A stretch of 64,000 nt of DNA from Paracoccaceae bacterium (lineage in GTDB: Bacteria; Pseudomonadota; Alphaproteobacteria; Rhodobacterales; Rhodobacteraceae). The translations under genes were made by a program, and so were the position numbers. The notes under the pieces were generated by a model. The model ran no database searches and was not told the origin of the DNA. It saw only the letters and a program-made list of their open reading frames with translations. The stretch covers positions 111,649 to 175,648 of the forward strand of contig QWDA01000010.1 of NCBI GenBank assembly GCA_003605175.1. Reading direction: 5' to 3'. Positions within the stretch are counted from its first letter, which is position 1, and each line of letters begins with the position of its first letter. Below are positions 39,171 to 48,435 of this stretch, one piece after another.

Positions 39171-40175
39171 TCACTCCCACTCCAGCTCGGTATAGGCGAC
39201 CGTGGCGTTGCGCGGATTGTAGACCTCGAACAGCGCCCAGTTGCCCGCTTCGCCTTGTGCCACGCTCTCCGCCGCCTCGCCGATCCGGAGCCCCTCTTCG
39301 AGCGCCGCCCTTGTGTCTTCCTCGAGCACCGCGAGATAGCGATCCAGCGGCGCAACCCCTTCCGGCCATTGCAGAATGACCTGCCCATGCCCGGGCACGA
39401 CCCGCGCGAAACGCGCGCCTTCGAGCGCGTCAAGCACCGCCGCCCAGCCCAGGAGCGCACCGTCGAGCGCCGGGGTATGCCGGTCGAACACCAGATCGCC
39501 GGCAAAGAGCGTGCCCGTCACCCGGTCCTCGACCGTCAGATCAGTCGGCGTATGCGCCGTGGGCCAGGCCCGGAGTTCGAGGCTCCGCCCGCCCAGGTCG
39601 ATTTCCGTCATCGTTTCAACGGGTTGTACCGGTCCCGGCGCTGCCGTCCCGAGGAACTTCTCCGGCCCCACCGCCGCCCCGACCCCCTCGAGATAGTTCT
39701 CCACCCGGTCCGCCAGCGCCCGCTCGAGCCCGTGATGCCCGACCACGACCGCCCCCGCCTCGGCAAACACCCCGGCGCCGAACACATGGTCGGGATGCAT
39801 ATGGGTCAGGATCACATGGCTCACCGGCAGATCCGTCCGCGCCCGGATCGCCCGCCAGACCGCCTCCCCCACCCAGCGCGCCCCGCCGGTGTCGATCACC
39901 GCGACCGAGACGTCTCCGATGACGAAACCGATATTCGCCACGTCGCCGCCATTCTGCGGATCCGGTTCGGCGATGGCGCCCTGGTGGACGAAGACTCCGG
40001 GCGCGACTTCCTCGAAGGATAGCGCGGCAGCGGCGGGGCGACAAAAGGCTTCATGCTCAGACGGTTGCCCGGAAAGCAACGCCGCGCATTCCTCGGCGCT
40101 CGCCGCTTCGTAGCCCGGCAGCAGCACGTCCCGGCACAGCGCGCCCAAGCATAGCGACATGACCGCCTCGAACAT
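39171..40175 (-). CDS. Quinoprotein relay system zinc metallohydrolase
   Basis: 334 residues. A hydrophobic, Cys-containing start (MFEAVMSLCLGALC) may export it. A metallo-beta-lactamase fold follows, with THMHPDH (His125, His127, Asp129, His130), GHHGLE, FAGDLVFDRH and VPGHG as the metal-binding points. It resembles SoxH-related proteins found only with PQQ dehydrogenases and next to a SoxYZ-like carrier, which is divergently encoded here. Its substrate is unknown; hydrolysis of a carrier-bound species has been suggested by analogy only. Confidence 0.88.
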   Translation of the reverse strand: MFEAVMSLCLGALCRDVLLPGYEAASAEECAALLSGQPSEHEAFCRPAAAALSFEEVAPGVFVHQGAIAEPDPQNGGDVANIGFVIGDVSVAVIDTGGARWVGEAVWRAIRARTDLPVSHVILTHMHPDHVFGAGVFAEAGAVVVGHHGLERALADRVENYLEGVGAAVGPEKFLGTAAPGPVQPVETMTEIDLGGRSLELRAWPTAHTPTDLTVEDRVTGTLFAGDLVFDRHTPALDGALLGWAAVLDALEGARFARVVPGHGQVILQWPEGVAPLDRYLAVLEEDTRAALEEGLRIGEAAESVAQGEAGNWALFEVYNPRNATVAYTELEWE

Positions 40176-40305
40176 GGCCTTTCCTCCCCGGACGCAGCAT
40201 CAGGCGCAACGGTCCCGGTTTCCACACCGACCAATGGCGCCTGTCATCTTGCGGCATTTCATGCGATAAAGCGGGTCACGTCTGCGTCATGGAGGAGACG
40301 GCGCG

Positions 40306-41106
40306 ATGCGACCGATGCTTGTGGCCGCGACCCTTGTCGCACTTGCCGGAGCGGCCCAGGCGCAGGAGCGCGACAATCCCCTGATCGACGGGGAGACCTG
40401 GCCCGACCTGCGCTACAACCTGTTCGGCGAAGCGGAAATCTCCGACGGCACCGGCCTGATCTCGGTCGCCGCACCCTATCGCGCCCATGACGCCGCGACG
40501 GTGCCGATCCAGATCCGCCAGATCGACCCGACCCGCCGGATCGAGAAGGCCGCGCTGGTGATCGACGAGAACCCCGCGCCGCTCGCCGCCGCTTTCACCT
40601 TCGGCCCCGGGATGGCCCCACTCGACATGGAAGTGCGGGTGCGGGTGAACCAGTATTCCAACATCCGGGTGATCGCCGAAACCGATGCCGGCGCCTATAT
40701 GTCGGGCCGCTTCGTGAAGGCCTCGGGCGGCTGCTCGGCACCCGCGACGAAGGACCCGGAACTGGCGCTGAAGACCATGGGCGAGATGCGGCTGAAGCTG
40801 TTCGCGCCCGCCGCGCAGATCTCGACGCCAAGGCGCGAGGCGCAGATCATGATCCGGCACCCGAACTATTCGGGGCTCCAGCGCGACCAGATCACGCATC
40901 TCTTCATCGACGCGCATTTCATCGACCGGCTGGAGGTCTGGCAGGGCGACGCGCTGTTGTGGACCATGGAGGGCGGGATCTCGATCAGCGAGAACCCTGT
41001 GTTCCGCTTCGGCTACACCGACGACGGGTCGCCGGCATTCCGGGTGGTGGCGGAGGATACCGAGGGCAACCGCTGGGAACAGGTTCTGGCGAAGGCCGCG
41101 GGATAG
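40306..41106 (+). CDS. Quinoprotein dehydrogenase-associated SoxYZ-like carrier protein
   Basis: 266 residues with a signal peptide (to about 20). The N-terminal half is SoxY-like, with the carrier cysteine Cys143 in ASGGCSAPATK, comparable to the SoxY GGCGG arm. The C-terminal half (MRLKLFAPAAQISTPRREAQIMIRHPNYSGLQ) is SoxZ-like. It is thus a natural Y-Z fusion. It is divergent from the metallohydrolase, with 130 bases between starts. The covalently carried group is unknown, and no other sox genes are present. Confidence 0.9.
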   Translation: MRPMLVAATLVALAGAAQAQERDNPLIDGETWPDLRYNLFGEAEISDGTGLISVAAPYRAHDAATVPIQIRQIDPTRRIEKAALVIDENPAPLAAAFTFGPGMAPLDMEVRVRVNQYSNIRVIAETDAGAYMSGRFVKASGGCSAPATKDPELALKTMGEMRLKLFAPAAQISTPRREAQIMIRHPNYSGLQRDQITHLFIDAHFIDRLEVWQGDALLWTMEGGISISENPVFRFGYTDDGSPAFRVVAEDTEGNRWEQVLAKAAG

Positions 41107-41268
41107 CCGCCCAGAGCGAGGTGCGTTTCCAAGCAATCGGTGTTGTGCCGCAATTGCGCGCCCCGAGTCGTGATGTCGGCGCGGCCTTGCCCCGCCCGGC
41201 TTCGCGCTTCGATCCATCGGAAGGCATTTCAGCGGAGCGCGAGCGTTCCCACCGGAACGCGTCCTGCT

Positions 41269-41619
41269 CTAGAAGCAGAGAATCTCGGCCTCGGCCTGGG
41301 CGCGCTTGAGATCGGCGACGATCGCATTGGCCGCCGCGGAGCTGTTGAAGATCGCCATGCGCTCGCCGCCGGTCTGGCGCAGCGACATCACGGTCTCGGC
41401 CTCGACATAGCGGTCATAGGGCAGGAGCGCGGCGATCGTGTCGATCGAACAGGCGCATTTCTCGAGCACGTCCCGGCCCTGCCCGTTCACCGCCATGCAG
41501 CCGAAGACGTAGTCGGCGCGCGCAGCGGTCGGGTAGTCGTTGAGCTGCTCGGCCACCGATTGCGCGGTGGCCGGAAGCGCCGAGGCAACGAGCAGGACCA
41601 GCGCGGCTGGGCGCATCAC
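41269..41619 (-). CDS. Small secreted cysteine-rich protein of unknown function
   Basis: 116 residues with a signal peptide (MMRPAALVLLVASALPATAQ). The mature protein has four cysteines, FGCMAVN, KCAC and a terminal CF, which are probably disulfide-bonded. ATGA overlap with the preceding gene shows it belongs to the operon that runs from the hybrid kinase. Similar proteins occur near methanol oxidation genes in Rhodobacteraceae, in my recollection; no function is known to me. Confidence 0.72.
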   Translation of the reverse strand: MMRPAALVLLVASALPATAQSVAEQLNDYPTAARADYVFGCMAVNGQGRDVLEKCACSIDTIAALLPYDRYVEAETVMSLRQTGGERMAIFNSSAAANAIVADLKRAQAEAEILCF

Positions 41620-42293
41620 TCGACCTTCCCATGGGAGGCGAGGCTGAGCGTCGAGGCATAGCGCGGCGCGCCATCCTCGCCCGGCACCACCGCCTCGAGC
41701 TTCTGGTACCAGCCCGGGATCTCGTCGGACATGGTGACGGTGATCTCGAGATCGCCGAAGCCCTGCATGGCTGGCGCATTCGGGTCGTCGGCGAAGGGGC
41801 GGAGCGTCACAGCACGGGCCGCCACGTCGCGACCGTCGAAGGGCACGGCCTCTCCGGTGATCTCGGCAGGCTGGATCAGCGCCTCCTTCACGCGGTTGCG
41901 GATGTAGAACGGGCTGCCACCGGCGCTTTCGGCCATGTCGCGCACCACGGTTTCGACGAAAAACATGATGATCGGGTTGCCGACGCTGGCGGGAAAGGCG
42001 CCGAGGCTGCGGTGCTTGTTCTGGTCGTTGCGGAACATCAGCGTCGCGCGCTCCGGTTCGCCGCCGCCGAATTCGAGCTCGACCCGGCCCGAGTCGCGCT
42101 CTTCGGCGGCCGGGACATAGCTGTTGGTCACATGGCGGTCGTAGATCAGCGCCGCGTCGCGGGGCAGCCCGTCGAGCGTGCCGCTGCGGAACAGCAGATC
42201 GTAGGTTTGTTGGCCGCCGGTCATCTCGGCCACGGCCGGCAGGGCGGCGGCGAGCGACGTGGCGGCTGCGAGTGCCATGATCGTCTTGCGCAT
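41616..42293 (-). CDS. Secreted protein of unknown function downstream of the hybrid kinase
   Basis: 225 residues with a signal peptide (MRKTIMALAAATSLAAALPAVA). The mature part is beta-rich, with RSGTLDGLPRDAALIYDRHVTN, GNPIIMFFVETVVRDMAESAGGSPFYIRNR and WYQKLEAVVPGEDG. GGGAGGAC precedes the ATG. It begins 46 bases after the kinase stop and overlaps the next gene. It may be a periplasmic sensor or outer-envelope partner of the regulatory system, which is inference from position only. Confidence 0.72.
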   Translation of the reverse strand: MRKTIMALAAATSLAAALPAVAEMTGGQQTYDLLFRSGTLDGLPRDAALIYDRHVTNSYVPAAEERDSGRVELEFGGGEPERATLMFRNDQNKHRSLGAFPASVGNPIIMFFVETVVRDMAESAGGSPFYIRNRVKEALIQPAEITGEAVPFDGRDVAARAVTLRPFADDPNAPAMQGFGDLEITVTMSDEIPGWYQKLEAVVPGEDGAPRYASTLSLASHGKVE

Positions 42294-42339
42294 TGAGAAG
42301 TCCTCCCGGGGGATCAGCCTACGCCGGAGCGCCGCGCTG

Positions 42340-44604
42340 TCATGCGATACTTTTGTCGGTGCCTGTCCGCGTCGCGGCGAATGGCGGCGGCAATGTGCGC
42401 GTCTTCCAGTCGATCAGCGGGCGGAGGCGTGAAAGCTGCACCGGCTTGGTCAGCACGGTGAAATCGTCCCGCTCGCCGGCCTCGACGAGGCTCACGCGCC
42501 GGTCGGCGGTGATCATGATCGCGGGGACGTTGAGGCCGGTATCCTCGCGGATCGCGCGGATCGCCAGGATGCCGGTGTCGTGCCCGTCGAGTTGGTAGTC
42601 GGCCAGGATGATGTCGGGCGCCATGCCGATCTCGGCGACGAGCGTGCGGGCCTCCGCGGTGGAGCGGGCGCCGAGCACCGACGCGCCCCAGCTTTCGAGC
42701 CTGCGGGTCTGGGCGAAGAGCACGTCCTTGTCGTTCTCGACGATGAGCACGATCAGGTCGAGCGAGGAATCCGGCGTGCTGCCCACGGCGAGCGCGGGAA
42801 CCGCTTCGCTCTCGCGCTTTTCGACCACCTCTATCTCGATGGAAAAGACCGAGCCGACCCCGGGCTTGGAGCGGAGGCCGAGCGTATGGCCGAGATGCCG
42901 GCAGGTGCGGTCGACGATGGAAAGCCCGAGGCCCATGCCGGCGCCGGGCGGCACGTTCTCGGCCCGGGTGAATTCCTGGAAGATCCGCTTGCGGTCGCTG
43001 GGCGAGATGCCGATGCCGGTATCCCAGACCTCGAGCACCACCCGGTCGCCGCGGCGGCGGCAGCCCACCAGCACCTCGCCCTCGGCCTCGGTATACTGGA
43101 TCGCGTTCACCACGAGGTTCTGGATCGAGCGCAGGAGATAGCGCTGGTCGCTGCGGACCCAGAGCGAGGTCGGCACCGTCCGGAGGCGCACGCCCTTCTT
43201 CTGCGCCAGCGGCGCCTGGTCCTCGGTCACCGCCTGGATCAGCGTGCCGAGGCAGAAATCGGTGGGCGTCAGGCCGGTGCCGGTGCTTTCGAGCCGCGAG
43301 ATGTCCAGGAGCGCGTGCAGGAGATCCTCCATCGAGGTGAAGGACTTGTCGAGCCGTTGCACCACGTCGGCCATCTCGGTGCCGGCGGCCATGTCGAAAA
43401 GCGTGGAGATCAGCAGCTTGGCGGCGTTGATCGGCTGCAGCAGGTCGTGGCTGGCGGCGGCGAGGAAACGGGTCTTCGACGAGACCGCGGCCTCGGCCTG
43501 TTCCTTGGCGACGCGGAGCTCCTCCTCGACTCGCGCCTGCTCCTCGTATTGCTCGGTCAGGAGCCGGTTCGTCTCGGTGAGCTCGGAGGTGCGCTCCTCG
43601 ACCCGCTTCTCGAGCAGTTCGGTGGCGCGGGTCTCGAGCGTGGTGTCCTTGATGTCGGCGAGGAACCCCCGGTCGGGCAGGAGATGGACATGCAGGTCGA
43701 GCACCCGGCCGCTCACGTGGCGGAGCGTCTCGCGGATATGGCCCTGCTTGCGCAGCCGGGCCATCCAGGCGTCGAGCCCGTCGAGATCGACCGATAGGGC
43801 ATAGTTCGCATGGATGAAATCCAGGATCGCCGAGAAGCTCGCGCCCTTCTGGATCAGCGCATAGGGCAGGCCCAGGAGTTCGCGGAACCGGTCGTTGTGG
43901 ATCATCACCGTGCCGGTGCGCGAGAAGGTGCAGATTCCGAGGCTGATATTGTCGAACGCGGCCTGCAGGTAATGGCCCTGCCGGTCGATAAGCTGGTTCT
44001 TCTCGGACCGGTTCTTGCGGACGATCTCGGTGATCTCGGTCAGCAGAACCACGATGTTGTCATAGCTGGTGCGCTGCTGGCTGACCTGGAACCAGCGGTC
44101 GCCGGTCAGTTCGATGACGAAGGATTGCAGATCCTGCGCCTTGCTTTGCGCGCCGCGGCGGGCCTCCTCGAGCACCACGTCGGCGCGGTCGTCGAGCCCT
44201 TCGAGCGACCTGCTGAGGGCGAGCAGATCGAAATACTCCTCGATCTTCAGGCCCGGGCGGATCCGGTCCGTGGTATCGGGCAGGAGCGTGCCGAACAGGT
44301 CGTTGCACACCTGGAGCCGTCCGTCGCTGAACAGCGCGAAGCCGCCCTCCATCACCGAGATCGCGTCGGTCAGGTTCTTCTGCGTCCGTTCGCGGACGAA
44401 GCGCAGCATCTGCAGCTCGTTCGAGGCGCGTTCGAGATCGCGCGTCTTGGCCCAGACCTGGCTCTGGAAGGCGATGGCCGACTGGAAGGCGGAATAGGCG
44501 GTGGTCCCGGCCTCGTGCTGACGGTCGGCGCGCCGGACAAGCGCGTCGATGATCTTGGCCTGGCGGGCCACCTGCACGTCGAGCGGGTCGTTCGGGTCGA
44601 TCAA
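42340..44604 (-). CDS. Soluble PAS-domain hybrid histidine kinase/response regulator
   Basis: 754 residues starting at TTG (44604), in a TTGA overlap with the FIST gene; a much longer open frame running to 46518 is out of frame with the real upstream genes. No membrane segment. PAS-like regions at about 80-200 and 210-325, a coiled coil 325-380, His386 in LAAASHDLLQP, ATPase motifs NLVVNAIQYT, DTGIGIS and GAGMGLGLS, then a C-terminal receiver with Asp669 and Lys720. It probably works with the FIST protein and LuxR regulator encoded upstream, comparable to FlhS/FlhR of Paracoccus methanol metabolism. Confidence 0.88.
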   Translation of the reverse strand: MIDPNDPLDVQVARQAKIIDALVRRADRQHEAGTTAYSAFQSAIAFQSQVWAKTRDLERASNELQMLRFVRERTQKNLTDAISVMEGGFALFSDGRLQVCNDLFGTLLPDTTDRIRPGLKIEEYFDLLALSRSLEGLDDRADVVLEEARRGAQSKAQDLQSFVIELTGDRWFQVSQQRTSYDNIVVLLTEITEIVRKNRSEKNQLIDRQGHYLQAAFDNISLGICTFSRTGTVMIHNDRFRELLGLPYALIQKGASFSAILDFIHANYALSVDLDGLDAWMARLRKQGHIRETLRHVSGRVLDLHVHLLPDRGFLADIKDTTLETRATELLEKRVEERTSELTETNRLLTEQYEEQARVEEELRVAKEQAEAAVSSKTRFLAAASHDLLQPINAAKLLISTLFDMAAGTEMADVVQRLDKSFTSMEDLLHALLDISRLESTGTGLTPTDFCLGTLIQAVTEDQAPLAQKKGVRLRTVPTSLWVRSDQRYLLRSIQNLVVNAIQYTEAEGEVLVGCRRRGDRVVLEVWDTGIGISPSDRKRIFQEFTRAENVPPGAGMGLGLSIVDRTCRHLGHTLGLRSKPGVGSVFSIEIEVVEKRESEAVPALAVGSTPDSSLDLIVLIVENDKDVLFAQTRRLESWGASVLGARSTAEARTLVAEIGMAPDIILADYQLDGHDTGILAIRAIREDTGLNVPAIMITADRRVSLVEAGERDDFTVLTKPVQLSRLRPLIDWKTRTLPPPFAATRTGTDKSIA

Positions 44605-45758
44605 TGGAGGTCCCGCCGCTTCGGCGCGAAGAAGGCCACGCCGACGAAAGTCTGGTTGACGTGAACCCCGCAATGCTGCTCGCCATAGGTGTTGAAGCCG
44701 AACACCCGGCGGGTCCGCAGGATGTCGGAGACTTCCGAGGCCATCTGTTTCTGCTCGATCTCGAGCTTCCTGAGCACGCAGTCGAAGCCCAGGATGAAAT
44801 CGGGGCGGGAGCCGCGCGCGTCGCGCACATCGAGCCCGGTTTCGAGGGTCTTCACGATCTCCTGCTCGTGGCCGAGCCGGAGCAGCAGCCCCTCGTCGAT
44901 GGCCGACAGGAAGGACAGCGCGCCGCCCGGTTCGACGCCCTGGATCGCGCGCACGTGGTAAAGCGCGGAATTGCGCACCAGCACCGGGTTCTCGGCGAAG
45001 ACACTGGGAGAAAGCTCGCTCAGATCGACCCCGACAAGCCGCGCGTATTCCGGGGCCGCCGGGGCGCCGTTGATCTCGATGACGAGGCGTTCCTCGGGGT
45101 TCGCCTCGGTCACCACCATCCACGCGTCGGTGGGCAGGAAATGGTCGAAGCCGAGACCGGTGAATTCGAGATCGGTCTCGAGCAGGATCAGCACCGCGGC
45201 GTTTGTATGGAAACGCCCGGCGTGGAAGACATGGGTCGCCCGGAAATCGAGCCCGTCGCCGGCGGAGCCGCCGAAGACCGGAAGCTCGCCCAGCCCCATC
45301 TCGAGCGCCGCGACCAGCACGTCTTCCTGTTTCGACAGCCCGTCGGCGAAGGTGAGCGCGAGGCGGTTCCAGTCCGCCGTCCGATGGAAGCGGGTGGCGA
45401 GCTGGCTGGCCGCGGCCGAAATCGCCTGGATCGACAGCGGCTTGAGCGGGGTCAGGAGCTGCGTGGCACAGCGGAAATGCGCCTTGGGGAAGGCGATCAG
45501 CAGGAGCGCGTCGTGCTCGTAGCCGTCGCGGGCGATCTGCCCGGCGGTGGTGCAGCCGAACACCGGCACGCCCGCCAATGTGGCGTTCAGCGCCTGAGCC
45601 AGCGGATCGAGCGGCAGGGTGTTCGGCACGAAGGCCAGGACGAAACAGGTCTGGTCGAGGTCGATACGCGCAGCGGCCTCGCGCACCGCGGCCAGCGCAT
45701 CGCGATGCGTCGACTGTCCCACCTGAACGGTGGACGGACCTGGAAGCACTTTCAGCAT
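44601..45758 (-). CDS. FIST-domain sensory protein
   Basis: 385 residues. The FIST N domain (about 35-210: FVLAFVPNTLPLDPLAQALNATLAGVPVFGCTTAGQIARDGYEHDALLLIAFP) is followed by a FIST C domain ending GFNTYGEQHCGVHVNQTFVGVAFFAPKR. FIST proteins are ligand-sensing intracellular modules, often fused or linked to kinases; here the module is a separate gene overlapping the soluble kinase that lacks its own sensor. GGAGGGAG precedes the ATG. The ligand is unknown. Confidence 0.9.
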   Translation of the reverse strand: MLKVLPGPSTVQVGQSTHRDALAAVREAAARIDLDQTCFVLAFVPNTLPLDPLAQALNATLAGVPVFGCTTAGQIARDGYEHDALLLIAFPKAHFRCATQLLTPLKPLSIQAISAAASQLATRFHRTADWNRLALTFADGLSKQEDVLVAALEMGLGELPVFGGSAGDGLDFRATHVFHAGRFHTNAAVLILLETDLEFTGLGFDHFLPTDAWMVVTEANPEERLVIEINGAPAAPEYARLVGVDLSELSPSVFAENPVLVRNSALYHVRAIQGVEPGGALSFLSAIDEGLLLRLGHEQEIVKTLETGLDVRDARGSRPDFILGFDCVLRKLEIEQKQMASEVSDILRTRRVFGFNTYGEQHCGVHVNQTFVGVAFFAPKRRDLH

Positions 45759-45785
45759 CGCGCTCCCTCCTGCGCGGCCCCCGCG

Positions 45786-46472
45786 CTAGACCGCCTCGTC
45801 GAGATTGACGCTTTCCGCCAGCACGGCGGCCTGGGTCCGGTTCTGCACGCCGAGCCGGCGCAGAAGCGCGGTGATATGCGCCTTGACGGTGGCCTCGGCC
45901 AGTTGCAGCTCGTAGGCGATCTGCTTGTTCGGCTTGCCGGCGCAGATCAGCTTCATGATCCGGGTCTGCTGCGGGGTCAATTCGGCGATGCGCTGGCTGA
46001 TCGCATGAACGTCGGGCGGCAGCGAGGGGTCGCGCCGCGACTGGGCATATTCGGGCGGCAGGTACTTGCGGCCGGCGCTCACCACGCAGAGCGCGTGCTG
46101 CATCACCTGGGACGAGGCCTCTTTCGGCAGGAATCCCGCGGCCCCCTCTGCCATCAGGGCATGGACCAGCTCGGGCGAGGTCAGCGCCGAGATCACCAGG
46201 ATCGGCGTATCCGGCATCCGGTCGCGCAGGCGGAGAAAGCCGGACAGGCCCGTCACGTCCGGCAGCTTCAGATCGAGCATCACCAGATCCGGACGGAAAT
46301 CCGCCCCCACCCTCTCGATTCCGTCGCAAAGCGTGGTCGCGGTCTCGACGCGGCAATCCTGAAAGGCACGCCGCAACGTCGAGGCCAAGGCGTCGCCATA
46401 GAGCGGGTGGTCGTCGATCACCAGCACCGCCTTGACGCCGCACGGGATCGGATCCCGGGCTTCTGTCTTCAT
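45786..46472 (-). CDS. LuxR/NarL-family response regulator
   Basis: 228 residues from the ATG at 46472, which follows GGAGGAAC; the longer frame into batD is an artefact. Receiver domain with DD at 20-21 and phosphorylation site Asp67 (VMLDLKLP), then a NarL-type helix-turn-helix (LTPQQTRIMKLICAGKPNKQIAYELQLAEATVKAHI). It is likely phosphorylated by the hybrid kinase two genes downstream. Homologous regulators (FlhR, AgmR/EraR) control quinoprotein alcohol oxidation, so xox/pqq control is a good inference. Confidence 0.92.
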   Translation of the reverse strand: MKTEARDPIPCGVKAVLVIDDHPLYGDALASTLRRAFQDCRVETATTLCDGIERVGADFRPDLVMLDLKLPDVTGLSGFLRLRDRMPDTPILVISALTSPELVHALMAEGAAGFLPKEASSQVMQHALCVVSAGRKYLPPEYAQSRRDPSLPPDVHAISQRIAELTPQQTRIMKLICAGKPNKQIAYELQLAEATVKAHITALLRRLGVQNRTQAAVLAESVNLDEAV

Positions 46473-46528
46473 GACATGTTCCTCCCGGCGCCAAGGGTAA
46501 CAACAAGCCGGTCGGCAAAGCAAGAATG

Positions 46529-47746
46529 CTAACCGCCGATGGCGCCTCCGGGTTTCAAAGTTGCGCGATCGGCGGCCGGGCGGGCGGCCAGGAAACGCCG
46601 GGCGAAGGCGCGCAGATCCGGCGGCGGGGCGGCGGGCCGGAACAGGGCGCTGTCGAGCCCGGAGAGGAGCGCGGCGCGGCCCGCCCCGCCGTCGCGGCGA
46701 AGGAGTGCCGCAGCGTTGCGCCTGAGCGCGGCAGGGTCCCCCTCGCGCGCCGCCCGTCGAAGGCCGCGGCGAAGCGGGTCGAGCGCGGGGATCCGCGCCG
46801 GGTCGAGCAACTCGCGCCCGCGCAGCATCAGCGCCAGCACGATCAGGAACGCCACGGCGGCCACGGCGGCGGAAGGCAATGCCGAGAGCGTCGCCGCGAC
46901 CGGCGGGCCGCTGCGGGCCGGAGGCAGCCCGGTTTCGTCCATCGCCACGCGCTGGGCCGAGATTGCCACCCTGTGCGACTGGCGCGTGGTGGTGTCGAAA
47001 TAGTCGAAGCTGACCGGTTCGATGATCGCGGAGGTTCCGTTGGTGGGCCGGATCGTCCAGCGCCAGAACGCCACCGCCACCGGCCCGTGCGGCGACAGCT
47101 CGACCAGGCGCTTTTCCGGATGCGGAAAGATCAGCGCCGAGGGCGAGGTCAGCTCGGGCATCGGCGGCAGCATCTCGGGCGCGACCCCGATCGCCGTGAC
47201 GCGGATCACCCGCAGCACGCCCTGCCCCTCCGCCAGCCGGTCGGGCGGGTTCGACCACTCGTCGGAAATCTCCAGCCGGCGGACCGGAAACCACCAGCCC
47301 GGGACTTCGGGCGCCGGCGCGACCCGGATCGTCACCGGCCCGGAGCTGACGGCGTGGTCGAACCAGTTGTCATGCTCGTCGGTGAGGGTCAGGTGGTGGG
47401 TGAAGGGCCCGATGGTGAGCGTGCCCGCACGGTCCGAAAACAGCGCCATGCGGCGTCGGAAATTCTTGACGGTACGCCCGTTGAGCTGGCTTTCGTACCA
47501 GTGGTCGCTGCCGAGCTGCATCCAGTTGAAGCCTTCGAGGTCCGGCTGCTCCAGCTTCTCGCGGGTGATGTGGCGGCGGTAGATGCCGTGGATCTCGATC
47601 AGCACCATCTCGCCCTGGTAGGGCGCGGCCGCGCCCTCTTCGACGGTGACTTTCAGCTCGAGATCGTCGGGCGCGACGGTGCTGGACTGGGCCACGGCCA
47701 GCACGGGGGCGAGCAGGAGGACGAGCAGCGCGGCGAACCGTTTCAT
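46529..47746 (-). CDS. BatD-like protein
   Basis: 405 residues: signal peptide (MKRFAALLVLLLAPVLAVAQ), a periplasmic beta-sandwich region (about 25-290, with YQGEMVLIEIHGIYRRHITREKL and LTIGPFTHHLTLTDE), one transmembrane helix (about 300-325, AAVAAVAFLIVLALML) and a basic cytoplasmic tail. BatD proteins accompany MoxR/vWA genes. ATGA overlap with the preceding TPR-like gene. In the mxa arrangement the equivalent slot is held by MxaA/MxaK/MxaL-type membrane proteins needed for metal insertion into methanol dehydrogenase. Confidence 0.88.
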   Translation of the reverse strand: MKRFAALLVLLLAPVLAVAQSSTVAPDDLELKVTVEEGAAAPYQGEMVLIEIHGIYRRHITREKLEQPDLEGFNWMQLGSDHWYESQLNGRTVKNFRRRMALFSDRAGTLTIGPFTHHLTLTDEHDNWFDHAVSSGPVTIRVAPAPEVPGWWFPVRRLEISDEWSNPPDRLAEGQGVLRVIRVTAIGVAPEMLPPMPELTSPSALIFPHPEKRLVELSPHGPVAVAFWRWTIRPTNGTSAIIEPVSFDYFDTTTRQSHRVAISAQRVAMDETGLPPARSGPPVAATLSALPSAAVAAVAFLIVLALMLRGRELLDPARIPALDPLRRGLRRAAREGDPAALRRNAAALLRRDGGAGRAALLSGLDSALFRPAAPPPDLRAFARRFLAARPAADRATLKPGGAIGG

Positions 47747-48435
47747 TCCGGGTCCTCCGGATCGGGCGGCGCGAGGCCCAGTTCCTGCCGACGCTTGCGC
47801 TCATGGGCGATCCGGGCGGCGAGGTATTCGCCGGGCACATCCTCGAGCGCCGCGAGCCAGCGTCGGTTCGCGACCATGAAGCGGTCGTCGAAGATCCGGC
47901 GCACCGGGCGCGGGCCGACGCTCATGAGCTCGGGCAGGCCGAGAAGCGCGCCGGTATTTGTCACACCGTCGCCGGTGCTGGCGCCCCGGGCGTTGCCTTC
48001 GCCGATGAACGATTCGACCGGAGGATCCTCGCCGCCGTCCTTCTCGGCGAACCAGGCGACGGGCGTGTCGGGGTCGAGCGCCAGGCCGGCGTAATAGGCG
48101 GCGAGCAGGTCGAAATTCGCGGAGGCGCGGTCGTCGCCCCGAAGCCGCGCCGCGTCCCAGGCTTCGAGCGCGGCGGCGTATTTGCCCTCCCGCGCCCGCG
48201 CATTGCCGAGATTGTACCGGTCGCGGGCGGCGGTGAAAGCGGCGGCGGCCTCGTCGAAGCGGCCGGCGCGGTAGAGCGCGACGCCGCGCCAGTCCGGATC
48301 GTCGAAGGCCGGGGCGGCGAGGCCGGGGAAGCCGAGAGCGAGGGCGAGCCGGCCGAAGGGCGCCATGCCGCCGCCCAGTACCGCGGCGAGGACGAGGCAG
48401 GCGAGCGCCGCGGCGAAGGGGGCCCAGCGGGTCAT
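47743..48435 (-). CDS. BatC/MxaK-like membrane-anchored TPR protein
   Basis: 230 residues from the ATG at 48435, fixed by overlaps on both sides. An N-terminal membrane helix (WAPFAAALACLVLAAVLGGG) is followed by a TPR-like stretch (DWRGVALYRAGRFDEAAAAFTAARDRYNLGNARAREGKYAAALEAWDAA), the usual BatC/MxaK plan. The C-terminal 90 residues lack recognisable repeats. It lies between the second vWA gene and batD, in a fully overlapping operon. Confidence 0.85.
   Translation of the reverse strand: MTRWAPFAAALACLVLAAVLGGGMAPFGRLALALGFPGLAAPAFDDPDWRGVALYRAGRFDEAAAAFTAARDRYNLGNARAREGKYAAALEAWDAARLRGDDRASANFDLLAAYYAGLALDPDTPVAWFAEKDGGEDPPVESFIGEGNARGASTGDGVTNTGALLGLPELMSVGPRPVRRIFDDRFMVANRRWLAALEDVPGEYLAARIAHERKRRQELGLAPPDPEDPE

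Noticed and set aside
42340..46518. A 1392-codon open frame on the minus strand
   Set aside because: Only its last 754 codons are the hybrid kinase. The upstream part overlaps the FIST and LuxR genes in another frame and has arginine-rich shadow composition.
45786..47294. A 502-codon frame containing the LuxR regulator
   Set aside because: The first 270 codons lie antiphase inside batD. The regulator has its own ATG and ribosome-binding site at 46472.
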